DNA from: Phreatobacter stygius
GTDB lineage: Bacteria > Pseudomonadota > Alphaproteobacteria > Rhizobiales > Phreatobacteraceae
Assembly (NCBI RefSeq): GCF_005144885.1
Contig: NZ_CP039690.1
Location: 4,539,001-4,603,000 of the forward strand
Length of the DNA: 64,000 bases
Direction: 5' to 3'
The notes beneath the pieces were generated by a model. That model was not told where the DNA came from. It ran no database searches and was given only the letters and a program-made list of their open reading frames with translations. Position 1 is the first letter of the stretch. Each line of letters begins with the position of its first letter. Made by a program: the position numbers and the translations under genes. Of this stretch, positions 7,977 to 15,262 are shown in pieces.

Positions 7977-8258
7977 ATGATTTATTATAGCGCAAGCAAG
8001 CGTTCTGAACAATGCAGATATATAAATTTTGGAGATTGCGCAGATATTTCTGACACTGCAGTAGCACTTATTGCTCGCCTGGATGCGCTTTTATCAGAGG
8101 CGGATGATGCCTCTATTCCTGCCAACGCACCGCAAAATCAACCTCTGCGCATTCTAGATCGCGTCAGACTGCTTCGGCGGAGCGCACTAGGGCTTGCGCG
8201 AAATCCGGGCTCGGACGGCAGTCGCGCAAGGGCTGGGCGTCACCTTACCAAACTGTAA
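7977..8258 (+). CDS. Small hypothetical protein
   Basis: 93-codon frame from ATG 7977. The first 60 residues contain a helix-prone stretch (TAVALIARLDALLSEADDA); the last third is Arg-rich and lies in sequence whose composition has returned to that of the host. No domain recognised. It crosses the composition boundary of the island and has no clear ribosome binding site, so it may not be a gene. Confidence 0.25.
   Translation: MIYYSASKRSEQCRYINFGDCADISDTAVALIARLDALLSEADDASIPANAPQNQPLRILDRVRLLRRSALGLARNPGSDGSRARAGRHLTKL
8193..8230. repeat. 9-bp inverted repeat near the island right edge
   Basis: CTTGCGCGA (8193-8201) and TCGCGCAAG (8222-8230) are perfect inverted copies around a 20-base loop. 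This lies where the AT-rich island gives way to host-like composition. It could be a hairpin, a protein site or part of an integration junction; nothing decides between these. Confidence 0.4.
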
Positions 8259-8287
8259 TCTCCCGGCCAGAGCGCCGTAATCTGGCC
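8255..8287 (+). promoter_or_regulatory. Candidate operator upstream of degP
   Basis: GTAATCT occurs at 8255-8261 and again at 8277-8283, exactly 22 bases apart (two helical turns), the geometry of tandem OmpR-family regulator sites. Overlapping it, GGCCAGA (8265-8271) and TCTGGCC (8281-8287) form a perfect inverted repeat. The region ends 60 bases before the degP ATG. The OmpR-type regulator encoded directly downstream of degP is the natural candidate to bind it; this is inference. Confidence 0.4.
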
Positions 8288-8347
8288 TGCACCATTGTCC
8301 GGGGCACTCACGGAGCTTCCGTGTCCCCGTTTCGATGGAGAGATCCC

Positions 8348-9910
8348 ATGTCCCCCCGCCTGCGTACCGCGCTCTACGGCACCGTTGCAGCCCTGGCCAT
8401 CGGCGCCGGCGTCCTGCAGTTCCAGTCTGCCCCGTCCAATTTCATCGCTCCCGCCCATGCTCAGGCGCAGGCCCAGATCGCCGGCCTGCCGTCCTTCGCC
8501 GACGTCGTCGATCGTGTCCGTCCTGCCGTGGTTTCGGTGCGCGTGTCGCGCGCCGCCACCAGCGAGCAGATGTCGTTTCGCGACATGCCCGGCCTGGATG
8601 ACAACGAGCGCGGCATGATGGAGCGCTTCATGCGCCGCTTCGGCGAGCAGGGCCAGGGCGATCAGCGCTTCGGTCAGGGCGATCAGCGCTTCGGCCAGGG
8701 CGAGCGCCGTGGCGGCCAGGGCCGCGGTCCGCGCGCCATGGCCCAGGGCTCCGGCTTCTTCATTTCCGCCGACGGTTATGTCGTGACCAACAACCATGTG
8801 GTCGAGGGCGCGACCGAGGCCGAGCTGGTCATCGACGGCGGCCGCACCGTCAAGGCCAAGGTGGTCGGCACCGATCCGCGCACCGATCTGGCGCTGCTGA
8901 AGGTCGAAGGCTCGAACTTCCCCTTCGTCCGTTTCGCGGCCCAGGCGCCGCGGGTCGGCGACTGGGTGCTGGCGGTGGGCAACCCCTTCGGTCTCGGCGG
9001 CACCGTGACCGCCGGCATCGTCTCGGCCCGTGGTCGTGACATTGGCTCCGGTCCCTATGACGATTTCCTGCAGATCGACGCAGCGGTGAACCGCGGCAAT
9101 TCCGGTGGCCCGACCTTTAATGCCGCCGGAGAAGTGATCGGCGTCAACACGGCGATCTATTCCCCGTCGGGCGGCAATGTCGGTATTGCGTTTGCCATCC
9201 CCTCGGAGACCACCCAGACCGTGGTCGCCGCCCTGCGCGAAACCGGCACGGTCTCGCGCGGCTGGATCGGCGTCCAGATCCAGCCGGTCACCGAAGAGAT
9301 CGCCGAGAGCCTCAGGCTCGCCCGGCCGGAAGGCGCCCTGGTCGCCGGCGTCCAGGCCGGCAGCCCGGCGGCACGCGCCGAGCTCAGGCCGTCCGACGTG
9401 ATCACCGCGGTCGACGGTCAGCCGGTGAAGGATGCCCGTGATCTCAGCCGCCGCATCGGCACCGCCCATCCCGGCGCGACCGTCAAGCTGACGGTCCAGC
9501 GTGACGGCGCCGAGCGCAGCATCAACCTGACGCTTGGTCAGATCCCGAACGAGCGTCAGGCGGCGGCGCGCGGTGGCGATCAGCCGAACGAGCCGCGTGG
9601 CGATCAGTCGGCCGGCCCGCAGGTTCCGCGCCTCGGCCTGTCGCTCCAGCCGGCCGGCCGCGGCGGCAAGTTCGGCGGCAGCGGCGAAGGCCTCGTGGTC
9701 ACCGAGGTCGACCCATCGGGGCCGGCTGCCCAGCGTGGCGTCCGTGAGGGCGACATCATCATCGATGTCGCGGGACGGGCGGTCGCCTCCACCCGCGACG
9801 TGCACGAGGCGCTGGCCGCAGCACGCGCCCAGGGCCGCCGTTCGGCGCTGATCCGGCTGCGTTCCGGCGACGGCCAGCGCTTCATCGCCATCCCGCTCAA
9901 CGCGGGCTGA
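8348..9910 (+). CDS. degP: Periplasmic serine endoprotease DegP/HtrA-like (Do family)
   Basis: Envelope quality-control protease/chaperone of 520 aa. A signal peptide ends near residue 38 (APAHA). The trypsin-like domain has the triad His150 (NNHVVEG), Asp180 (RTDLALLK) and Ser252 (NRGNSGGP). Two PDZ domains follow (about 275-390 and 430-515). The loop before the protease core contains three 21-bp tandem repeats coding for GQGDQRF-like heptads. ATG 8348 is chosen because GGAGAG lies 5-10 nt upstream and a signal peptide follows directly; an upstream ATG at 8321 is less likely. It heads a conserved cluster with a two-component system and glnE. Confidence 0.97.
   Translation: MSPRLRTALYGTVAALAIGAGVLQFQSAPSNFIAPAHAQAQAQIAGLPSFADVVDRVRPAVVSVRVSRAATSEQMSFRDMPGLDDNERGMMERFMRRFGEQGQGDQRFGQGDQRFGQGERRGGQGRGPRAMAQGSGFFISADGYVVTNNHVVEGATEAELVIDGGRTVKAKVVGTDPRTDLALLKVEGSNFPFVRFAAQAPRVGDWVLAVGNPFGLGGTVTAGIVSARGRDIGSGPYDDFLQIDAAVNRGNSGGPTFNAAGEVIGVNTAIYSPSGGNVGIAFAIPSETTQTVVAALRETGTVSRGWIGVQIQPVTEEIAESLRLARPEGALVAGVQAGSPAARAELRPSDVITAVDGQPVKDARDLSRRIGTAHPGATVKLTVQRDGAERSINLTLGQIPNERQAAARGGDQPNEPRGDQSAGPQVPRLGLSLQPAGRGGKFGGSGEGLVVTEVDPSGPAAQRGVREGDIIIDVAGRAVASTRDVHEALAAARAQGRRSALIRLRSGDGQRFIAIPLNAG
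8654..8716 (+). repeat. Three 21-bp tandem repeats inside degP
   Basis: Units 8654-8674, 8675-8695 (20 of 21 identical) and the diverged 8696-8716 encode (Q)GDQRFGQ-type heptads in the flexible loop between the N-terminus and protease core. Copy number changes would alter the loop without breaking frame. Confidence 0.8.
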
Positions 9911-9920
9911 AAAAAAAGTC

Positions 9921-9951
9921 GCGTGGGTTCGAACCTTTTTCGGACCCACGC
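9921..9951 (-). terminator. Strong hairpin after degP; T tract on the minus strand
   Basis: GCGTGGGT (9921-9928) pairs with ACCCACGC (9944-9951), and the inner bases CGAA/TTCG extend the stem to 13 pairs with one G-T wobble and a 5-base loop. On the plus strand it is preceded, not followed, by eight A residues. Read on the minus strand it is a textbook intrinsic terminator ending in eight T. It may end antisense transcription, or simply protect the degP mRNA 3' end. Confidence 0.6.
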
Positions 9952-10114
9952 CGACACATAAGCGATCCGGCGTGGCAACCCCCCAGTCGCCCCCCGCTGC
10001 GTCGGATCGGTCTCGGGCGAGGCGGACGGATCACCCACCGTTCGCCTCGTTCCCGTTCTGGCCCTTCCCGCTGGCGCATTCAGCGTCTGGCGATTGGCAC
10101 GAGACCTCCCTACC

Positions 10115-10795
10115 ATGCCCGACATGCGGATTCTGATTGTCGAAGACGACCGTGATGCGGCGTCCTATCTGGTCAAGGCGTTCAAGGAAGCCGGCCACGT
10201 CGCGGACCATGCCGCCGACGGTGAGACCGGCCTGGCGCTCGCCGAAGGCGGTCCTTATGACGTGCTGGTCGTCGACCGCATGCTGCCGAAAAAGGACGGA
10301 CTGACGCTGATCGGCGAGTTGCGCCGCTCGGGGCGCGAGACGCCGGTGCTGATCCTCTCCGCGCTCGGCCAGGTCGACGACCGGGTCAAAGGCCTGCGCG
10401 CCGGCGGCGACGACTATTTGCCCAAGCCCTATTCCTTCTCGGAACTGCTCGCCCGTGTCGAGGTCCTGTCGCGCCGCCGCGCTACCGGCACGCCGGAAAC
10501 CGTCTATCGGGTTGGCGACCTCGAGCTCGACCGCCTGTCGCATCGCGTCACCCGCGCGGGTGAAGAAATCGTGCTGCAGCCGCGCGAGTTCCGCCTGCTC
10601 GAATATCTCATGAAGAATGCCGGCCAGGTGGTCACCCGCACCATGCTGCTCGAACATGTCTGGGACTATCACTTCGACCCGCAGACCAATGTCATCGACG
10701 TGCATGTCTCCCGGCTGCGCTCGAAGATCGACAAGGGTTTCAGCAAGGCGCTGATCCAGACCATTCGTGGCGCGGGCTATACGGTGCGCGCGTGA
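10115..10795 (+). CDS. OmpR/PhoB-family response regulator
   Basis: 226-residue two-domain regulator. The receiver domain (1-118) has the acidic pair in VEDDRD, phosphoacceptor Asp54 in VLVVDRMLP, Ser/Thr in LILSALG and Lys in YLPKPYSF. The winged-helix domain (about 130-224) has QPREFRLLEYLMKNAGQVVT and the recognition region NVIDVHVSRLRSKID. ATG 10115 is preferred (weak purine-rich site upstream); ATG 10124 is also possible. Its stop overlaps the GTG of the kinase gene (GTGA), a classic two-component operon. Its position after degP suggests envelope-stress control, by inference. Confidence 0.95.
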   Translation: MPDMRILIVEDDRDAASYLVKAFKEAGHVADHAADGETGLALAEGGPYDVLVVDRMLPKKDGLTLIGELRRSGRETPVLILSALGQVDDRVKGLRAGGDDYLPKPYSFSELLARVEVLSRRRATGTPETVYRVGDLELDRLSHRVTRAGEEIVLQPREFRLLEYLMKNAGQVVTRTMLLEHVWDYHFDPQTNVIDVHVSRLRSKIDKGFSKALIQTIRGAGYTVRA

Positions 10796-12267
10796 CCGGG
10801 GCTCTGCCGCGCCAGGTGGATGCCGGCGTGCCCGACGATCATGCCGGCCGGCGCGGCTTCGGCCTGCGCACCCTGCTGCGCACCACGGCGTTCAAGATCA
10901 TCGCCGCCTATCTCCTGATGTTCGTGCTGTTCGCCGGCTTTCTCATCGGCTGGCTCGGCTTTGCCACCCAGCGCCTGTTCACCGACCAGATCACCGAGAC
11001 GGTCGAAGCCGAGGTGCGCGGCCTGGCCGAGCAATATGCCATTGGCGGCATCCGCCGGCTGGTCAATGTCATCGACGAGCGCGGCCGCAGGCCCGGCGCC
11101 TCGCTCTACATGGTCACGACTTTTGCCGGCCAGGTGGTCGCCGGCAATATCGGCGACCTGCCCGATGGAACGCTGACCCGCCAGGGCTGGATCGAAACCG
11201 ATTATCGGCGCGCCGAGGAGACCGCGGCGGCGCGACCGCACCGCGCGCTCGCCCAGGTCTATGGCCTGCCGGGTGGTTTCCGCCTGCTGGTCGGCCGCGA
11301 TCTCGAAGAGCGCGACCGGGTGCTCGACATCTTCGGCAGCGGCTTCCGGCTGTCCCTGCTGGTTGCCCTGGTCCTTGGCCTGCTCGGCGCCTATTTCGTC
11401 ACCCGCCGCGTGCTGAAGCGTGTCGATGCGATGACCGAGACCTCGCGCCGGATCATGGCCGGCGACCTCACCGGCCGCCTGCCGGTCGCCGGCACGCGCG
11501 ACGAACTCGACCGGCTGGCCGAGAGCGTCAACGCCATGATCGCCCGCATCGAGGCGCTGATGGCCGGCATGAAAGAGGTGTCCGACAATATCGCCCACGA
11601 CCTGAAGACGCCGCTGACACGCCTGAAGAACCGGGCCGAGGAGGCGCTGCGCAACGCCTCGGGCGACGAGCAGCACCGCCAGGCGCTGGCCGGTATCATC
11701 GACGAATCGGATGGCCTGATCCGCACCTTCAACGCGCTGCTGATGATCGCGCGGGCGGAAGCCGGCAACCAGCAGGACGGCATGGCGTCGGTCGACCTCG
11801 CCGAGATCGTTCAGGGCGTCGGCGAGCTCTACGAGCCGCTGGCCGAGGAGGCCGGCATGGCGCTGGTGGTGAGCGCGGCGCAGGTTTCGGTCAAAGGCAG
11901 CCGCGAACTGCTTGGCCAGGTGGTCGCCAATCTCGTCGACAATGCCTTGAAATATGGCCAGGTCGAAGGCCAGGGCGGACGTATCGAACTGGCCGTCGCG
12001 GTTGATGGTGCCGATGCGGTTCTGACGGTGGCGGATGGCGGGCCGGGCATTCCCCAGGCCGATCGCGAGCGCGTGCTGGAGCGTTTCGTGCGGCTCGAGG
12101 CCAGCCGTTCGCGCCCCGGGTCGGGGCTCGGCCTGTCGCTTGCCGCAGCCGTTGCAAGGCTGCATGGCGGTAACCTTTCGCTCGTCGACAATGCACCGGG
12201 CCTGAAGGTCGTGCTACGTCTGCCGCGAATGCTGGGCGATGCGATCAATGCGAATGGAAATCCCTGA
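10792..12267 (+). CDS. Sensor histidine kinase (HAMP-HisKA-HATPase)
   Basis: Membrane kinase of 491 aa, partner of the preceding regulator. TM1 lies at about 36-58, a periplasmic sensor of about 125 residues follows, and TM2 at about 183-205 leads into a HAMP domain (RRVLKRVDAMTETSRRIMAG). The phosphorylated His269 is in NIAHDLKTPLTRLKNRAEEA. The ATPase domain has the N box (VANLVDNALKYG), G1 (VADGGPGIP) and G2 (GSGLGLSLAAAV). GTG start overlaps the regulator stop; its 3' end overlaps the start of glnE by about 29 nt, so the three genes are coupled. Confidence 0.95.
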   Translation: MTGALPRQVDAGVPDDHAGRRGFGLRTLLRTTAFKIIAAYLLMFVLFAGFLIGWLGFATQRLFTDQITETVEAEVRGLAEQYAIGGIRRLVNVIDERGRRPGASLYMVTTFAGQVVAGNIGDLPDGTLTRQGWIETDYRRAEETAAARPHRALAQVYGLPGGFRLLVGRDLEERDRVLDIFGSGFRLSLLVALVLGLLGAYFVTRRVLKRVDAMTETSRRIMAGDLTGRLPVAGTRDELDRLAESVNAMIARIEALMAGMKEVSDNIAHDLKTPLTRLKNRAEEALRNASGDEQHRQALAGIIDESDGLIRTFNALLMIARAEAGNQQDGMASVDLAEIVQGVGELYEPLAEEAGMALVVSAAQVSVKGSRELLGQVVANLVDNALKYGQVEGQGGRIELAVAVDGADAVLTVADGGPGIPQADRERVLERFVRLEASRSRPGSGLGLSLAAAVARLHGGNLSLVDNAPGLKVVLRLPRMLGDAINANGNP

Positions 12268-15205
12268 CCACGAAGACCCCCTGCACCAGCGGTTCGTGGC
12301 CGCGCCGGTGCTGCCCAAGGGCGTCGGCGGAGCGAAACTCATCGGCGCCTTCCTCGGCGCGATCGAGGATCGAGCGGTAGCCGGTGAGCTCGGCGTCATC
12401 CTGAAGGCGCCGAAACCGCGTGCCGTGGTCGCCGGCCTGCTCGCTCATTCGCCTTTCCTCACCGCCATCGCCACCCACGAGCCGGAATTCCTGCGCGACT
12501 GCCTGGTGACGGGCCCGCAGGTGCAGTTCGAGGCGCTGGTGGCGACGGCGACCGCCGCTTGCCGGCAGGCGGCCAATGACGAAGCGGTCGGTGTCGCGCT
12601 GCGCCGGTTCCGCCGCCATGTCGCGCTGCTGGTGGCGCTGGCCGATATCGGCGACGTCTGGCCGCTCGAACGTGTCACCGCCGCCTTGACCCGCACCGCC
12701 GATACGGCGGTCGCCGAGGCCGTCGCCCATCTCATGCGCGAACTGGCAGAGGCCGGAACGCTCAGATCCGCCGATGCCAGGCATCCGGAGCGCGATTCCG
12801 GCTATATCGTGCTGGCCATGGGCAAGCACGGCGCCCATGAGCTCAATTATTCCAGCGATATCGACCTGATCGTCTTCTTCGATCCGGACAAGGCGCCATT
12901 CAAGCCCGGCAAGGAGCCCCAGCAGGCCTATGTCCGGCTGACCCAGCGGCTGGTCAAGATCCTGCAGGAGCGTACGGCCGAAGGTTATGTCTTCCGGACC
13001 GATCTTCGGCTGAGGCCGGACCCCGGCGCCACCGCGGTGGCGATTTCGGTTCCGGCGGCGCTGCATTATTACGAGACGCTGGGCCAGACCTGGGAACGTT
13101 CGGCTTTCATCAAGGCCAGGCCCTGTGCCGGCGACCTGGCCGCGGGCCAGGCTTTCCTGCGCGAGATCGAGCCGTTCATCTGGCGCAAATATCTCGACTA
13201 CACGGCAGTGGCCGACGTCCACGCCATGAAACGGCAGATCCACGCTTTCCGCGGCCATGACGCGCTGGCCGTCGAAGGCCACAACATCAAGCTCGGCCGC
13301 GGCGGTATCCGCGAGATCGAGTTCTTCGTGCAGACCCAACAATTGATCGCCGGTGGGCGCAACCAGGCGCTCCGGGTCAAGGACACGCTGAACGGGCTGG
13401 CGCAATTGGTAGCCGCCGGCTGGGTCCAGCCGGAAACCCGCGAGGCGCTGGGGCTGGCCTACCGGTTCCTGCGCAAGGTCGAGCACCGCCTGCAGATGGT
13501 CGCGGACGAACAGACCCACAGCCTGCCGGAGGCGACCGAGGACGTCGAGCGCATCGCCCGGTTCCTCGGCTTCAAGAACCGCGCCGCCTTCGCCGAAGCG
13601 CTGATCGACGAGTTGCGGCCGGTGGAAGCCGCCTATGCGCATCTGTTCGAGACCTTGCCGCCCATGTCCGAGGTCAAGGGCACGCTCGACCTGACCGCCG
13701 ATCCGCCGAGGGCCTCGACCCTTTCGGCGCTGACCGATCTCGGCTTTCACGACGCCATGGCGGCGATCGCCATGGTGCGCGGCTGGCAGGAGGTGCAGTC
13801 GGGCGGCCTCAGGGCCCGGGAGGCGCGCGAGCGGGTTGCCGAACTGGCCCCGGCGCTGCTCGATGCCCTGTCGCGCACCGGCGATGCGGATCTGGGACTG
13901 CGCGCCTTCGACCAGCTTTTGACCCGCCATTCGCAGCCGATCGAGCTCCTGGCCCTGCTGCGTGCGCATCCCGATCTCTTGGAGCTCATTTCGCAGATCC
14001 TCGGTTCGGCGCCGCGCCTTGCCGATCTCCTCGGCCGGCGGGCTCATGTGCTCGACGCGCTGCTCGAGCCGGCCTTCTTCGGCGAATTGCCCTCGGACGC
14101 CGAACTGGCGCGCAGCCTCGACCATATGATCGGGCTCGCCCGGCACGCCGAGGAGGTGCTCGACCGGGTCCGTATCTTCGGTCAGGAGCAATTGTTCCTG
14201 ATCGGGGTGAGGGTGCTCGCCGGCACGGTTTCGGCGGAGGCTGCCGGCCAGGCTTTCGCCCGGCTTGCCGAACGCCTGATCGTCGCGCTGCATAAGGCGG
14301 TCGAGGCGCAGATCGTCGAAGCCCACGGCCGGATCCCGGGCATGCGCACAGCGGTGGTGGCACTCGGCAAGCTCGGCGGCCGCGAAATGACCGCCGGCTC
14401 CGATCTCGACCTGATCCTGCTCTATGCCCACGACCCCGACGAGAACGCCTCCGACGGCAAGCGTCCGCTGGTCGGCAGCCATTATTTTGCCCGGCTGACG
14501 CAGCGGCTGATCAGCGCCCTCTCGGTGCCGACCAGCGAGGGCGTGCTTTATGACGTCGACCTCAGGCTCAGGCCGTCGGGCCGGTCCGGTCCGGTCGCCA
14601 CCCATCTCGACGGCTTCCGCTCCTACCAGCTGGAGGAAGCTTGGACCTGGGAGCACATGGCGCTGACCCGTGCCCGGGTCATTTCGGCGACACCCGGCTT
14701 CGATGCCGAGGTCGAGGCTGCGATCCACGCGGTCCTGACCGCCGAGCGGGTGACCAAGGCGACGCTCGGCGACATCGTCGACATGCGCAGGGCGATTGCC
14801 GAGGACAAGGGCGACAGCGACCGCTGGGACCTGAAATATGTCCGCGGCGGCCTGATCGACATCGAATTCGTCGCCCAGGCGCTGCAGCTCGTCCATGCCC
14901 ACAAACATCCCGATATTCTCGATACCAACACGTTGCGCGTGCTGGAGCGGGCGGCGGCCGCCGGTCTGCTGACCGCCGAGGATGCCGACGTCCTGCGTTC
15001 GGCTTGCCGGCTGTATCAGCGGCTGACCCAGATCCTCAGGCTCTGCCTGGTCGACCGGTTCGAGCCGGCATCGGGCACGCCGGGCCTCAAGCGGCTGTTG
15101 GCGCGGGCCGGCGAACTGCCCGATTTCGTCACGCTCAACGCCCATCTGGGCGAAGTGCAGAAGGCCGTGCGCAAGAGTTTCGTCAGCGTCGTCGGCCCGA
15201 TCTGA
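12239..15205 (+). CDS. glnE: Bifunctional glutamine synthetase adenylyltransferase/adenylyl-removing enzyme
   Basis: Controls glutamine synthetase by adding or removing AMP under PII control. About 985 aa, normal for the family. The N-terminal deadenylylating nucleotidyltransferase domain shows YSSDIDLIVFFD and the C-terminal adenylylating domain shows GSDLDLILLYAHD, each followed by helical GlnD-PII-uridylyltransferase-like regulatory segments. In-frame ATGs at 12239, 12248 and 12254 are all possible; the first is given. It overlaps the end of the kinase gene. Converges with the PleC-like gene. Confidence 0.97.
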   Translation: MRSMRMEIPDHEDPLHQRFVAAPVLPKGVGGAKLIGAFLGAIEDRAVAGELGVILKAPKPRAVVAGLLAHSPFLTAIATHEPEFLRDCLVTGPQVQFEALVATATAACRQAANDEAVGVALRRFRRHVALLVALADIGDVWPLERVTAALTRTADTAVAEAVAHLMRELAEAGTLRSADARHPERDSGYIVLAMGKHGAHELNYSSDIDLIVFFDPDKAPFKPGKEPQQAYVRLTQRLVKILQERTAEGYVFRTDLRLRPDPGATAVAISVPAALHYYETLGQTWERSAFIKARPCAGDLAAGQAFLREIEPFIWRKYLDYTAVADVHAMKRQIHAFRGHDALAVEGHNIKLGRGGIREIEFFVQTQQLIAGGRNQALRVKDTLNGLAQLVAAGWVQPETREALGLAYRFLRKVEHRLQMVADEQTHSLPEATEDVERIARFLGFKNRAAFAEALIDELRPVEAAYAHLFETLPPMSEVKGTLDLTADPPRASTLSALTDLGFHDAMAAIAMVRGWQEVQSGGLRAREARERVAELAPALLDALSRTGDADLGLRAFDQLLTRHSQPIELLALLRAHPDLLELISQILGSAPRLADLLGRRAHVLDALLEPAFFGELPSDAELARSLDHMIGLARHAEEVLDRVRIFGQEQLFLIGVRVLAGTVSAEAAGQAFARLAERLIVALHKAVEAQIVEAHGRIPGMRTAVVALGKLGGREMTAGSDLDLILLYAHDPDENASDGKRPLVGSHYFARLTQRLISALSVPTSEGVLYDVDLRLRPSGRSGPVATHLDGFRSYQLEEAWTWEHMALTRARVISATPGFDAEVEAAIHAVLTAERVTKATLGDIVDMRRAIAEDKGDSDRWDLKYVRGGLIDIEFVAQALQLVHAHKHPDILDTNTLRVLERAAAAGLLTAEDADVLRSACRLYQRLTQILRLCLVDRFEPASGTPGLKRLLARAGELPDFVTLNAHLGEVQKAVRKSFVSVVGPI

Positions 15206-15227
15206 GCCGGGACGACGGCAGCGCCGC

Positions 15228-15247
15228 CGGGCGGTATCCGGCGCCCG
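15228..15247. terminator. Possible shared hairpin between glnE and the PleC-like gene
   Basis: CGGGCG (15228-15233) and CGCCCG (15242-15247) form a GC-rich inverted repeat with an 8-base loop in the 57-base convergent gap. No T tract follows on either strand. Confidence 0.3.
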
Positions 15248-15262
15248 CCGGGAAGATGTCGC

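Noticed and set aside
8240-9949. Minus-strand 569-codon frame opposite degP, possibly ended by the 9921-9951 hairpin region
   Set aside because: Its start lies in the hairpin, so the hairpin cannot be its terminator; protein sequence is a degP shadow.
12245-15145. 966-codon minus-strand frame opposite glnE
   Set aside because: Shadow of glnE; no motif, no ribosome binding site, and glnE is certain.
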